29,851 nucleotides of DNA, taken from NCBI GenBank assembly GCA_955652925.1, contig CATPCO010000352.1:1-29851 (forward strand). The letters are read 5' to 3'. The DNA comes from an uncultured Xanthobacteraceae bacterium (GTDB taxonomy: Bacteria; Pseudomonadota; Alphaproteobacteria; Rhizobiales; Xanthobacteraceae). This document shows, piece after piece, positions 14,143-23,033 of this stretch. The notes beneath the pieces were generated by a model. It worked only from the letters and a program-made list of their open reading frames with translations. It made no database searches and was not told the origin of the DNA. The translations under genes and the position numbers were made by a program. How positions within the stretch are numbered: the stretch's first letter is position 1; the number at the start of each line of letters is the position of its first letter.

Positions 14143-17100
14143 CACCCGTGAGTATCTCCGAACCGTTCATCCGGCGCCCGGTCGCCACGACCCTGGTGAT
14201 GGCCGCGCTCGCGTTCGTGGGCGTGGTCGCCTATCCGTTCCTGCCGGTCGCGCCGCTCCCGCAGATTGACTTCCCCACCATCCAGGTTAACGCGGCCTTT
14301 CAGGGTGCCAGCGCCGAGACCATGGCATCCTCCGTCGCCGCGCCGCTCGAGCGGCAGTTCGCGCAGATCCCCGGAGTTACGCAGCTCACGTCCCAGAGCA
14401 CGCTTGGCGCAACCACGATCATCATTCAATTCGATCTCAACCGAAACATCGACTCGGCAGGCCAGGACGTGCAGGCGGCAATCACGGTGGCAAGTAAGTC
14501 GCTGCCGCAGACAATGGGCACGCCGCCGAACTACAAGAAAGTAAACCCGGCCGATTCACCGATCCTCCTGCTCTCGGCGCGCTCCGATACCGTGCCGCTG
14601 ACCGAGGTCGACGATTATGCCGATCTTTTCCTGGCACAGCAGATCTCGCAGGTCCCCGGTGTCGCCCAGGTCGTGATCTTCGGCGACAAGCAGCCGGCGA
14701 TCCGCATCCAGGTCGACCCCGCCAAGCTCGCGTCGACCGGCATTACGCTCGAGGAGATCCGCGGCACGCTGGTGAGCTCGACCGCCAACGCCGCCAAAGG
14801 CACTATCAACACCGACCAGCGCAGCTTTACCATCGCGGCGAACGACCAGATCACCGACGCGGCGCAATTCAACGACGTCGTCCTGGCCTATCGCAATGGC
14901 GCGCCCATCCGCGTGCGCGATGTCGGCCAGGCCATTGCGGAAGCGGTCGATCGCAACGTTGCCGCCTACCACAACAACAAGCCTGGCGTCATGTTGGCCG
15001 TTTTCAAGCAGCCGGGCGCGAACGTCGTCGACACGGTCGATCAGATCAAGGCGCAGCTCCCGCAGCTCACTGCCAGAATCCCGCCGGCCGTGCAGGTCGA
15101 GACCATGCTCGACCGGACCGTCACCATACGCGCTTCCGTGCGCGACGTTCAGTTCACCCTGGCGCTCACCATCGGACTGGTCGTGCTGGTCGTTTTTCTC
15201 TTCCTGCGCAACTTCTGGGCCACTTTCATTCCCAGCATCACCGTGCCGCTGGCGCTGCTGGGTTCCTGCGGGGCGATGTATCTGCTCAATTTCAGCCTCG
15301 ACAATATCTCGTTGATGGCGCTCACCATCGCTGTGGGCTTTGTGGTCGACGACGCCATCGTCGTGGTCGAAAACATTCATCGTCACATCGAGAACGGCGC
15401 AACACCGTTTGCGGCCGCGCTCGAAGGCTCGCGCGAGATCGGCTTTACGGTGCTCTCCATCAGCGTTTCGCTGATCGCGGTGTTCATACCGCTCCTGCTC
15501 ATGGGCGGCATCATTGGCCGCCTGTTCCGGGAATTTGTGCTCACCGTAACGGCATCCATCGCGGTGTCGGCGCTTGTTTCGCTCACGCTTGCGCCGATGC
15601 TGTGCGCGCGCTTCATGCATCGTGAACCGGCGAGTCACGGCCGCATTTATCGCGCCATCGAGGCCGGCTTCAACGCCATGCTCTCCTTTTACCGCGTGAC
15701 GCTCGACGTGGTCCTGCGCCATCAGGCGATCACGCTCGGCGTGTTCTTCGCCACCATGGTCTTGACCGGCGTGATGTTCGTCCAGATCCCGAAGGGCTTC
15801 TTTCCGATCCAGGACACCGGCATGATCTCCGCGTTTGCGGAAGCGGCACAGGACACGGCGCCCGAACAGATGATGAAGCTGTTACGCAACATGAGTGAAG
15901 TGGTCCTTGCGGATCCCGATGTCGCAGGGGTCGGACTGTTCACCGGGACAACGGGCGGCGCGGCGTCGGCGAATACCGGGCGCGGCTTCATCGTGCTTAA
16001 GCCGCGCGACGAGCGCGCGCTCACCTCTTCCCAGGTCATTGACCGGTTGCGGCCGCAGCTTGCGAAAGTCGAGGGCGCGACGCTGTTCCTGCAGCCGAGC
16101 CAGGACATCACCGTCGGTGGGCGCATTGCGCGCGCGAGCTTCCAATACACGCTGCAGGATACCGACATCGCCGAGCTTGCGGAGTGGTCGGATAAATTGC
16201 TGGAAAAAATGCGCGCCTTGCCCGAGCTTGCCGACGTTGCGACCGACCTAGCGGCGAATGCGCCCCAGCTCAAGATCACCATCAACCGCGATCAGGCTTC
16301 CCGCTTCGGCATATCTCCGCAGCTGATCGACGATACCCTCAACGACGCGTTCGGCCAGCGTCAGATCGCGCAATATTTCACGCAGCTCAAAACCTATTGG
16401 ATCCTGCTCGAGATCCTGCCGGAGCAGCAGCGCGATCTGGCCTCGCTCAATCTCATCTACGTCAAATCTCCTCTCACCGGCGGCGCCGTGCCGCTCTCCA
16501 CCCTGGTGAACGTCGAGAGCAACAAGGTGGGTCCGCTTTCGATCGCGCATCAGGGTCAATTTCCGGCCGTGACGCTGACCTTCAATCTGCAGCCCGGTGT
16601 TGCGCTCGGACAGGCGGTTGATGCAATCAACCAGGCCGCACGCGAGATCGGCATGCCGGCGTCGGTGATCGGCACGTTCCAGGGCAACGCGCAGGCGTTC
16701 CAGTCATCGCTGTCGAGCGAGCCGGCGCTGATCGGGGCTGCCCTGATCGTCGTCTACATCATTCTCGGCATACTCTATGAAAGCTTCATCCATCCGCTGA
16801 CCATTCTGTCGACGCTGCCATCCGCGGGCATTGGTGCGCTGCTGGCGCTCGATCTCGGCCACATGGACCTTTCGGTGATCGGCATCATTGGCATCATCTT
16901 GCTGATCGGCATTGTGAAGAAGAACGGCATCATGCTGGTCGATTTCGCCATCACGGCAGAGCGAGACCAGGGCATGACGTCGCTCGAGGCGATCCGGGAA
17001 GCATGCCTTTTGCGCTTCAGACCGATCCTGATGACGACGGCTGCGGCCATGCTGGCCGGTATGCCGCTCGCATTCGGCCACGGGACGGGCTCGGAACTGC

Positions 17101-17273
17101 GCCAGCCGCTCGGCTATGCCATGGTCGGAGGTCTTGCACTCAGCCAGCTGCTCACGCTTTATACCACCCCGGTCGTTTATCTTTATCTCGACCGCGTGCA
17201 GGTCTGGCTGAGTGGCAAAAGGCCACACCGCCAGCCCGAGCCGGAACCCATTCGAATGGTGGCCGCGGAATAG
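14139..17273 (+). CDS. RND multidrug efflux permease, HAE1 family (MdtB/MdtC-like)
   Basis: Inner-membrane drug/proton antiporter of 1044 residues, full length for the family. It opens SEPFIRRPVATTLVMAALAF (TM1). FPTIQVNAAFQGASAETMA and PLERQFAQIPGVTQLTSQS are standard porter-domain motifs. The TM4 proton-relay pair is D404-D405 in GFVVDDAIVVVENIHRHIE, and IGIVKKNGIMLVDFAI marks TM10. The first start, GTG at 14139, overlaps the adaptor stop (GTGA); GTG 14148 would remove three residues and cannot be excluded. MdtABC systems normally use two permeases, but only one is present here, as in MexB/AcrB-type or single-permease Mdt-like pumps. Substrates are unknown; drugs, detergents or plant phenolics are typical. 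Confidence 0.95.
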   Translation: MTPVSISEPFIRRPVATTLVMAALAFVGVVAYPFLPVAPLPQIDFPTIQVNAAFQGASAETMASSVAAPLERQFAQIPGVTQLTSQSTLGATTIIIQFDLNRNIDSAGQDVQAAITVASKSLPQTMGTPPNYKKVNPADSPILLLSARSDTVPLTEVDDYADLFLAQQISQVPGVAQVVIFGDKQPAIRIQVDPAKLASTGITLEEIRGTLVSSTANAAKGTINTDQRSFTIAANDQITDAAQFNDVVLAYRNGAPIRVRDVGQAIAEAVDRNVAAYHNNKPGVMLAVFKQPGANVVDTVDQIKAQLPQLTARIPPAVQVETMLDRTVTIRASVRDVQFTLALTIGLVVLVVFLFLRNFWATFIPSITVPLALLGSCGAMYLLNFSLDNISLMALTIAVGFVVDDAIVVVENIHRHIENGATPFAAALEGSREIGFTVLSISVSLIAVFIPLLLMGGIIGRLFREFVLTVTASIAVSALVSLTLAPMLCARFMHREPASHGRIYRAIEAGFNAMLSFYRVTLDVVLRHQAITLGVFFATMVLTGVMFVQIPKGFFPIQDTGMISAFAEAAQDTAPEQMMKLLRNMSEVVLADPDVAGVGLFTGTTGGAASANTGRGFIVLKPRDERALTSSQVIDRLRPQLAKVEGATLFLQPSQDITVGGRIARASFQYTLQDTDIAELAEWSDKLLEKMRALPELADVATDLAANAPQLKITINRDQASRFGISPQLIDDTLNDAFGQRQIAQYFTQLKTYWILLEILPEQQRDLASLNLIYVKSPLTGGAVPLSTLVNVESNKVGPLSIAHQGQFPAVTLTFNLQPGVALGQAVDAINQAAREIGMPASVIGTFQGNAQAFQSSLSSEPALIGAALIVVYIILGILYESFIHPLTILSTLPSAGIGALLALDLGHMDLSVIGIIGIILLIGIVKKNGIMLVDFAITAERDQGMTSLEAIREACLLRFRPILMTTAAAMLAGMPLAFGHGTGSELRQPLGYAMVGGLALSQLLTLYTTPVVYLYLDRVQVWLSGKRPHRQPEPEPIRMVAAE

Positions 17274-17614
17274 AGAGCCGTGGCCACCCTCGCTTGACTT
17301 GAATAATTACATGTGGTCGGCGCTCCCATTCGCGGTCGCTGCCGTCATCTGCTTCATCGTCCATCGCCTGAACACGGCTCGCCTTGCTGCACACCCCGAA
17401 TTGCGCGACGCGCAGTGATTTCGGCCCTGCTCGCCCAAGAACGGTGCCAGAACGGACGAAAGTACGTACCGGGGCCTGCGTGTGGCGCGGCCGCAACCAA
17501 TTCCGCGCAAAGCCCGCAATGGGGCGGGAGTGCTCCAAAATCGCCCTATTTGGCTTTGATGCTGCGCCGCGCCTGTGAATACGCACATTTGCGCCGGCAG
17601 CTAGGGGGGACGAC
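17274..17614. other. Intergenic region between RND permease and L,D-transpeptidase
   Basis: 341 bp without a well-supported gene. The only coding signal is a possible 35-residue single-pass membrane peptide (17311-17418), listed separately. It should contain the transpeptidase promoter, but I see no convincing boxes or terminator hairpin with a T-run. Confidence 0.35.
17311..17418 (+). CDS. Possible small single-pass membrane peptide
   Basis: An ATG-to-TGA frame of 35 residues beginning MWSALPFAVAAVICFIVHRL, a hydrophobic helix long enough to cross the membrane, followed by a basic and polar tail (NTARLAAHPELRDAQ). It starts 37 bp after the RND permease stop and could be an accessory peptide, in the way AcrZ accompanies AcrB. 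Against this, there is no recognisable ribosome site before the ATG, and the frame is open upstream in permease-overlapping sequence by chance. It is speculative. Confidence 0.25.
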   Translation: MWSALPFAVAAVICFIVHRLNTARLAAHPELRDAQ

Positions 17615-19552
17615 GTGGCAGACCTGCAATTGAGAAGGTCCGGCAACTTTTTTGCACAGAGGATGAGCGGGCTTAATTGCCGGATGTTGGCAGGGACCGC
17701 GGTTGCCCTGTTCCTGACCGCCCCCGTCGGGGCCTTCGCGCAGGACGCGAGCAAATCACCCGACATCCCGACCGCAACCCTGCCCCAGACTGCCACGGAT
17801 AAATCGTCCCCAGCGCCTGCAGGTGAAGCATCCGCGCCGGAGACCAACTCCCCGGCTGCGACACCGGCGCTGGCCCCCGCGCCCGATCCGATCGCCTCGC
17901 TCGATCCCGGTGACCGCCCGGTGGCGGAAAAGATCCGCGATCTTCTCGCTGCAAAACCCGACAAGCTCTTTGCCAGCAAGAACGAACGCGCCGCGGTCGA
18001 ATCATTTTATCAGAGCCGAAGCTTTGCGCCCCTTTGGCTCGACAAGGGCAGCGTAAATGCGCGCGCAAAGGCGATCATTGCGCGCCTGAAAATTGCCGAT
18101 GCTGATGGACTCGATCTCAACGACTATCGCGCGCCGAGTTTTGCCGGCCTTGCGCCGGACGCGCTCGCGGAAGCGGACGTCAAGCTCACCCAGACCGTGC
18201 TCACCTTCGCGCGCCATCTTCAGGCTGGGCGTTTCCCTTACAGCCGGATGACGAACAACATCCAGCTGCCGCAAACGCCGCCCGAACCAACGGCAATCAT
18301 GGCCAAGATGGCCAGTGCCGGCGAGGATGCGGGCAAGGCGCTCGATGAATACGCCCCGCCGCACGAGGCCTATCAGAAGCTCAGGGCCAAGCTCGCCGAA
18401 ATGCGCGGCAAATCATCAGCTAGCGAGCAGCCGATTGCGGATGGGCCGCTGCTCAAGCTCAATCCCAAGAGTCCCATGCAGGATGCGCGCGTGCCGGCGC
18501 TGCGCACCAAGCTTGGCGTCGCGGGCGAAGCGTCCGATCTTGCCTATGATGCCAAGCTCGCGGCGGCGGTGAAGAAATTCCAGCAGGCGAACGGGCTGCC
18601 TGCCACGGGCAATCTCGATCCCAAGACTGTGCACGAGCTCAACGCACCGGTGAAGGACAGGCAGGTCGATCTCGTCATCGCCAATATGGAGCGCTGGCGC
18701 TGGTACCCGCGCGATCTCGGACGCGACTACGTCGTGGTCAATCAGCCTGACTTTACCCTGAAGGTGATGCACGACGGCGCGCAGGTCTGGACCACCAAAG
18801 TCGTGATCGGGGACCCGTCGCCGAACAAGCAGACGCCGCTCCTGAGCGAGACCATGAAGTCAATCACGGTCAATCCCACCTGGAACGTGCCGCCCTCGAT
18901 CGTCTACGGCGAATATTTGCCGGCGATGCAGATGGATCCGACCGTGCTGGCGCGCATGGGCCTGATCGTCAGCTATGGCCGCGACGGCAGCGTGCATGTG
19001 TCACAGCCCCCGGGCGGCGCGAACGTGCTGGGACGGCTGCGCTTCAACTTCCCCAACCGCTTCCTCGTCTATCAGCACGACACCAACGAGAAGTTCATGT
19101 TCGCCCACGAGACGCGCGCGTACAGCCACGGCTGCATGCGCATCTATGACCCGCCGAAATATGCCGAAGTGCTGTTGAACCTCGCGCTGCCGAACGAGCA
19201 CTGGAGCGTGCAGAGGGTCGCGTCAATGTTCGCCCGCGGCGAGCAGGACATTGCATTGCCCGCCGGGTCGATCTGGGTGCATCTGACGTATCAGAGCGCG
19301 TTCGTCGACGACGCGGGCAAGCTGCAAGTACGCCGCGACGTCTACAATCTCGACGCCCGCACCATTGCCGCCATCAGGAATGAGCGCGGCATGATCGAGA
19401 CCGCGCCTCCGGACAGCAAGCCCGAGCAGGAGGTCGCGTCCGCGTCATCATCCGGCCGCCGCAAGGCAGCGCAGCAACGCCCGACGTCGTTCTTCCAGAG
19501 CCTATTCTGGGGCGGACGGCCGATGCGCCCACCGGCCGGCATCTACCGGTGA
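17615..19552 (+). CDS. L,D-transpeptidase, YcbB/LdtD type, with peptidoglycan-binding domain
   Basis: Exported cell-wall enzyme of 645 residues that makes 3-3 cross-links in peptidoglycan. Order: signal peptide or anchor with hydrophobic core MLAGTAVALFLTAPVGAFA (24-42); a Pro/Ala/Thr-rich linker (about 45-92); the YcbB-type scaffold domain (about 105-270); a peptidoglycan-binding helical domain (about 290-345, with AVKKFQQANGLPATGNLD); and a YkuD catalytic domain (about 365-530) with active-site SHGCMRIYDP (H505, C507). VIANMERWRWYPRDLG just before YkuD is typical of the YcbB group. A basic, Ser-rich tail follows. The GTG at 17615 is chosen for the AGGGGGG directly upstream. Hyphomicrobiales rely heavily on L,D-cross-links, so this is probably a core envelope gene. 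Confidence 0.93.
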   Translation: MADLQLRRSGNFFAQRMSGLNCRMLAGTAVALFLTAPVGAFAQDASKSPDIPTATLPQTATDKSSPAPAGEASAPETNSPAATPALAPAPDPIASLDPGDRPVAEKIRDLLAAKPDKLFASKNERAAVESFYQSRSFAPLWLDKGSVNARAKAIIARLKIADADGLDLNDYRAPSFAGLAPDALAEADVKLTQTVLTFARHLQAGRFPYSRMTNNIQLPQTPPEPTAIMAKMASAGEDAGKALDEYAPPHEAYQKLRAKLAEMRGKSSASEQPIADGPLLKLNPKSPMQDARVPALRTKLGVAGEASDLAYDAKLAAAVKKFQQANGLPATGNLDPKTVHELNAPVKDRQVDLVIANMERWRWYPRDLGRDYVVVNQPDFTLKVMHDGAQVWTTKVVIGDPSPNKQTPLLSETMKSITVNPTWNVPPSIVYGEYLPAMQMDPTVLARMGLIVSYGRDGSVHVSQPPGGANVLGRLRFNFPNRFLVYQHDTNEKFMFAHETRAYSHGCMRIYDPPKYAEVLLNLALPNEHWSVQRVASMFARGEQDIALPAGSIWVHLTYQSAFVDDAGKLQVRRDVYNLDARTIAAIRNERGMIETAPPDSKPEQEVASASSSGRRKAAQQRPTSFFQSLFWGGRPMRPPAGIYR

Positions 19553-19635
19553 TCTGACGCCAAGCTACCCGCGGGCTTGACCAGTCAAGTGGAGTGTTCT
19601 CGACTGCCGGTCAGGACCCAAAGGGGAGGACGGCC

Positions 19636-20178
19636 ATGACACGCATTCCGATCATCGATCGCGCCAACATGAACGCGGAGCAGGCGCGCGTCTATGACGC
19701 GGCCAAGCAATCGACCGGCATCGTTGGCGGTCCCTATCTCGCCTACATTCGCCAGCCGAAACTGTTCGAGGCTTCCCAGAACCTGCGCGCTTGTCTTGCA
19801 TCCGGGCCGCTGTCCCGCCGGGAGCAGCAGATCGTGAACCTCACCGTCGCGCGCTACTGGAATGCGCGCTATCCCTGGTACGCGCAGGTGCGCAACTCGC
19901 TCGGCATCGGGATCGAGCAGCCGGTGATCGAGGCAATCAACACGCGCAAGGCGCCGGCTCTCCCGAATGCGCGCGAGCAAATGTGCTTTACGGTCGCGAA
20001 CGAGGTGCTCGCCAACAAGGGCCTGAGCGACGCCAGCTATGCGGCGGCGGAGAAAACGATGGGGCTCGAAAGCCTGGTCGCGCTGGTCGCAGCAACCGGC
20101 AGCTTTTCCATGACCTGCCTGACCGCCGCTACCTTCGACATCGATCCGCCCGCCAATAACCCGATCCCACTCGCATAG
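19636..20178 (+). CDS. Carboxymuconolactone decarboxylase family protein
   Basis: Cytoplasmic all-helical protein of 180 residues in the CMD/AhpD-like superfamily. LSRREQQIVNLTVARYWNARYPW (about 64-86) is the usual helix around the active site, but the CxxC pair of peroxidase members (AhpD) is absent and Trp/Tyr-Pro-Trp occupies that area. This favours a decarboxylase-like or unknown role rather than alkyl-hydroperoxide reduction. The ATG at 19636 has GGGGAGGA upstream. It is convergent with the alpha/beta hydrolase gene (34 bp gap) and about 80 bp after the transpeptidase. Such proteins are common beside aromatic-compound catabolic genes, consistent with the dioxygenase and hydrolase that follow. 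The substrate is unknown. Confidence 0.82.
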   Translation: MTRIPIIDRANMNAEQARVYDAAKQSTGIVGGPYLAYIRQPKLFEASQNLRACLASGPLSRREQQIVNLTVARYWNARYPWYAQVRNSLGIGIEQPVIEAINTRKAPALPNAREQMCFTVANEVLANKGLSDASYAAAEKTMGLESLVALVAATGSFSMTCLTAATFDIDPPANNPIPLA

Positions 20179-20212
20179 CGCTCTGTGATCAAACAGCCCA
20201 AGGCCGCCTGAC

Positions 20213-21400
20213 CTAACGGCTGTGCAGCACATCGGCGATCCAGTCCCACATGGTGTGCACGCCGATGGTGACATTGTCCACCTGACAATGATGAAAGCCG
20301 CCTTCCTCGCGGGTGAAGACCTTGAGCGTCTTGTGCTTGGAGCCGACTGCGTCAAAGCATTTCTGCGCGAGCGCAAGCGGAATCTGCTCGTCGCCTTCGC
20401 CGTGCAGGAGCAGGAACGGACAGCGCATTTTCTGCACGATGCCGTCGAGGCGAAACCCTTCGAGCTTCTTGAGCGCCGCCACCTGACTGTCCACCCCGAG
20501 CACCCATTGCAGGTGCTCCGGCGGCACTGAGAGCGAGAGCACCATTCCGCTTGCAAGATCATCGAGCCGTTTCGCCCAGATGGCGTGATAATCCCATTGC
20601 GCGCCCCAGGCGATGCAACAGGCAAAGCGCGGCTCGAGTGAGGCCGCGCGCGGCGCATAGTAGCCGCCCAGACTCAGTGCCATGACGCCGATGCGTTTCT
20701 CGTCAAACTCGGGGCGCGCGGCGACATACTCGTAGACCGGGGTGGCATAACGCTCGGTCTCCGCAATCAGCGGCAGATTGCGAAAGCGCACGCTCTCGCC
20801 GTTGCCGGGGCCATCGACGATGAGGCAGCCGATGCCGCGTGCCGCAAGATCGGGAATGCCGTAGCCGTATTGCAGCTCCTTGGTGACATCGAAGCCGTCA
20901 AAGAACACCATGCACGCAGACGGTTTGGAGCCTGTGGCGTCCGGATCAGGATGCACGAGCAGCGCCGGCAGGCTCGTATTCTCGTAGGGCACTTCGACCG
21001 GCTCGATATGGGGCCGGCGGATCATACCCGCCGCCTCCCTGAAGATTTGCACCGACCTCGCGTAAACGTCCTGGCTGTGCTGGGAGCGCGGGTGGATGAA
21101 GCGCTCGCCGGTCTGATAATAGCGTGAGGCGCGCAGGAAACATGCCGCCGCCGTGAGCCGATGCCCCGCTGCCTGCTCGCTGCGCCCGCGCATCTCGATC
21201 CTCTCGCCCATGCGCGTCCATTCGTCGAACCAGGCCTTGTCATCGCCGACATGGTCCTCGAGTGCGCGCCCGACGCGGTGCACTTCATCGATCTCGACGC
21301 CGGTCCAGGGAGCGGCGCCGAGACAAATAAGCAGCCCCATGGACCAGCGGTAATTGTCCGGAAAATAAAGGAAAGCAGGATCGTCGTTGCGGCCGATCAC
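20213..21400 (-). CDS. Alpha/beta hydrolase, FrsA/2,6-dihydroxypseudooxynicotine-hydrolase-like
   Basis: Serine hydrolase-fold enzyme of 395 residues with a helical N-terminal domain (1-130) and an alpha/beta core. The oxyanion-side motif CMVFFDGFDVTKE (163-175), IVDGPGNGES (194-203), the nucleophile elbow ALSLGG (S243), the acid HGEGDEQIP (D337) and the His in GGFHHCQ (H371) form a complete triad. The DGPGNGES phrase and large N-terminal lid resemble the hydrolase that cleaves a C-C bond in nicotine breakdown, and FrsA-type esterases. The start GTG at 21400 has AAGGGGG five bases before it. It is the last of a run of minus-strand genes behind the TauD-like dioxygenase (41 bp gap), so a ring-cleavage product or ester made by that pathway may be its substrate. 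Confidence 0.85.
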   Translation of the reverse strand: MIGRNDDPAFLYFPDNYRWSMGLLICLGAAPWTGVEIDEVHRVGRALEDHVGDDKAWFDEWTRMGERIEMRGRSEQAAGHRLTAAACFLRASRYYQTGERFIHPRSQHSQDVYARSVQIFREAAGMIRRPHIEPVEVPYENTSLPALLVHPDPDATGSKPSACMVFFDGFDVTKELQYGYGIPDLAARGIGCLIVDGPGNGESVRFRNLPLIAETERYATPVYEYVAARPEFDEKRIGVMALSLGGYYAPRAASLEPRFACCIAWGAQWDYHAIWAKRLDDLASGMVLSLSVPPEHLQWVLGVDSQVAALKKLEGFRLDGIVQKMRCPFLLLHGEGDEQIPLALAQKCFDAVGSKHKTLKVFTREEGGFHHCQVDNVTIGVHTMWDWIADVLHSR

Positions 21401-21441
21401 GGTGACCCCCTTGTAGGGCGGATGGCGTTAGTCCCGCGCAC

Positions 21442-22308
21442 TCACACCGGTTTCTCGCCCAGAATGGTCACGCGACGCAGCAGCCGGCGCTCGCCGGGGC
21501 TGAAATCGGTGCGCGCGTGCAAGGTGCAGCGGTTGTCCCACATCAAAAGATCGCTGGGACGCCAGACGTGCTCATAGATGAATTCGTGGCGCTCCTGGTG
21601 ATCGAATAACAGCTGGAGGAGCTCGTCGCTTTCCGCCTCTGGCATCTCCTCGATGCGAGCCGTCATCAGCCGATTGACATAAAGCGCCCTGCGGCCGGTC
21701 GCCGGGTGGGTACGTACCACGGGATGGATATAGAACGGGACGCCTTGCGCGAGCCGCGTGCCGCGCTTCATTGCCGCGGTGTGATAATCATAAGCATTGA
21801 GCGCCTTGCGGCCTTCAATGCGCTGCTTGATCTCGGCGGGAAGCGTCTCATAGGCCTTGTAGCCATTGGCAAACAGCGTGTTGCCGCCCACGCTCGGCAC
21901 CTCGATGGCATACAGCATCGAGGCCATTGCGGGGCGTTCCTGATGACATTGATCGGTATGAAACTGCATCTCCCCGTCAGGCAGCGCGCCAATCGGCTTG
22001 CCGTCTTCGCGGATATTGGAAATCAACATCACGGCGGGATGCGTGCGGATATATTCCTTCGTGTGTATGATCGCCGGCGGACCAAAGCGTTCGGCGAAAC
22101 CGACCTGATCCTCCTCGGTGAGCTCCTGGTTGCGCAGAAGAATCACGAGGTGCTGGTGCCAGGCGGCAAGAACTTGTTCGAAGGTTTGATCGTCGAGCGG
22201 CCTGCGCAGATCCACTCCCACGATCTCGGCCCCCAAGGCCGCAGACAATGGACGGCACTGCAAAGCTGACATTTGCGTCTGCGCTTTTTCGGCATGCTGT
22301 GCGGGCAT
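21442..22308 (-). CDS. TauD/TfdA-family 2-oxoglutarate/Fe(II)-dependent dioxygenase
   Basis: Cytoplasmic non-haem iron dioxygenase of 288 residues. The iron triad is visible: H117 and D119 in MQFHTDQCHQERPA, and H264 in RCTLHARTDFSPGERR. The downstream Arg about 14-15 residues later (R278/R279) would bind 2-oxoglutarate. LGAEIVGVDLRRPLDD near the N-terminus is the family's opening motif. The ATG at 22308 is chosen over one at 22323 because GGAGGT stands seven bases before it. By family it hydroxylates or cleaves an organic acid such as taurine, 2,4-D or an alkyl sulfate, using 2-oxoglutarate and O2 and giving succinate. It lies between a cupin gene (27 bp) and the alpha/beta hydrolase (41 bp) in the same direction. 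Confidence 0.92.
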   Translation of the reverse strand: MPAQHAEKAQTQMSALQCRPLSAALGAEIVGVDLRRPLDDQTFEQVLAAWHQHLVILLRNQELTEEDQVGFAERFGPPAIIHTKEYIRTHPAVMLISNIREDGKPIGALPDGEMQFHTDQCHQERPAMASMLYAIEVPSVGGNTLFANGYKAYETLPAEIKQRIEGRKALNAYDYHTAAMKRGTRLAQGVPFYIHPVVRTHPATGRRALYVNRLMTARIEEMPEAESDELLQLLFDHQERHEFIYEHVWRPSDLLMWDNRCTLHARTDFSPGERRLLRRVTILGEKPV

Positions 22309-22335
22309 TGCGTGTACCTCCATTGCGGCGAAGCG

Positions 22336-22872
22336 CTACGGCTCCTTGGCGTCAATCAGAACAAACGCGATGCGGCAAGTCTGCGTCCCACGATTGACCC
22401 AGGCATGGTTGGTGCCCTGCTGGACCAGCACATCGCCGGCCTTGAGATGGATTTCCTCTTCATCAAGCAGCATGTCGATCTCGCCCGCCATCACCACGGC
22501 GTAATCGACCGTGCGCGTGCGGTGCATGGCAGGGTGCCGCGGCGGCAAGCCGCGCTTGGGGGCGCCGTCGCCCAGGCTGTGATGCATGGTGGCGGGATCG
22601 AGTTTTCGCATCTCCGCCGTCTCCGGCGGGAATTCGACAATGCGAAAAGCGCTGCCGCCGCGCGGAGGCATGATGCCGATGTCGATGGCTGCGCGGTCGC
22701 CCGTGCCGGAGAGATCGGCCGGCGTCCCATCGGTAACCCAGATCAGGCGCGATACGGTCTGCGCCTGCGGACGCACCTTCTTGTGCGGAATGGGACTGTC
22801 CATGAGCACGACAGCCTTGTCGTTTTTGTCGATGGTGGTGACAACACGGCGTACGTTTTCACTCAACGGCAT
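22336..22872 (-). CDS. Cupin-domain protein, downstream paralogue
   Basis: Single-cupin protein of 178 residues. The N-terminal part (VRRVVTTIDKNDKAVVLMD) precedes a cupin barrel with VDYAVVMAGEIDMLLDEE and KAGDVLVQQGTNHAWVNRG, matching cupin motifs 1 and 2. The paired His of motif 1 is not in its standard form (R-T-R-T-V-D-Y follows HPAMH), so metal binding, if any, may use H in HPAMH and in TNHAW. It is a clear paralogue of the upstream cupin, with exactly the same length and near-identical C-terminal phrasing. The ATG at 22872 follows AGAGGAAA. Such proteins often act on or sense small catabolic intermediates; its role here is unknown, but it is 27 bp from the dioxygenase gene. Confidence 0.87.
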   Translation of the reverse strand: MPLSENVRRVVTTIDKNDKAVVLMDSPIPHKKVRPQAQTVSRLIWVTDGTPADLSGTGDRAAIDIGIMPPRGGSAFRIVEFPPETAEMRKLDPATMHHSLGDGAPKRGLPPRHPAMHRTRTVDYAVVMAGEIDMLLDEEEIHLKAGDVLVQQGTNHAWVNRGTQTCRIAFVLIDAKEP

Positions 22873-22948
22873 GGTCGCGTTTCCTCTGCCTGGGGCGCAT
22901 AAGCGAAGCGCAATCCTTGCGCCGTGGCAAGCGGCGTGCAGGCGGTAG

Positions 22949-23013
22949 GCTGGGTCGAGCTCTTTGCGAGACCCAGCTAATGTTGTTGGGTCTCGTGAAG
23001 AACTCGACCCAAC
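22949..23013. repeat. Inverted pair of 29-nt hairpin repeats between the two cupin genes
   Basis: Copy 1 (22949-22977) runs from GCTGGGTC to GACCCAGC; copy 2 (22985-23013) is the reverse complement type, with ends GTTGGGTC and GACCCAAC. They match at 24 of 29 positions when one is inverted. Each forms its own 8-bp stem, and together they can form a long cruciform. A C-G pair in one stem is T-A in the other, a compensatory change that argues for conserved structure. It may act as a transcription attenuator or mRNA stabiliser within the operon. Confidence 0.75.
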
Positions 23014-23033
23014 CAGACATCCCTCGGCGGCAG

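Noticed and set aside
14556..15722. 388-residue minus-strand frame inside the RND permease gene
   Set aside because: It has an acidic/basic repetitive composition typical of antisense GC-rich DNA, and the plus-strand permease is complete.
22941..22953. GGCGGTAGGCTGG resembling the E. coli RfaH ops element
   Set aside because: It differs at key ops positions, is part of the hairpin repeat, and is not in front of a polysaccharide operon.
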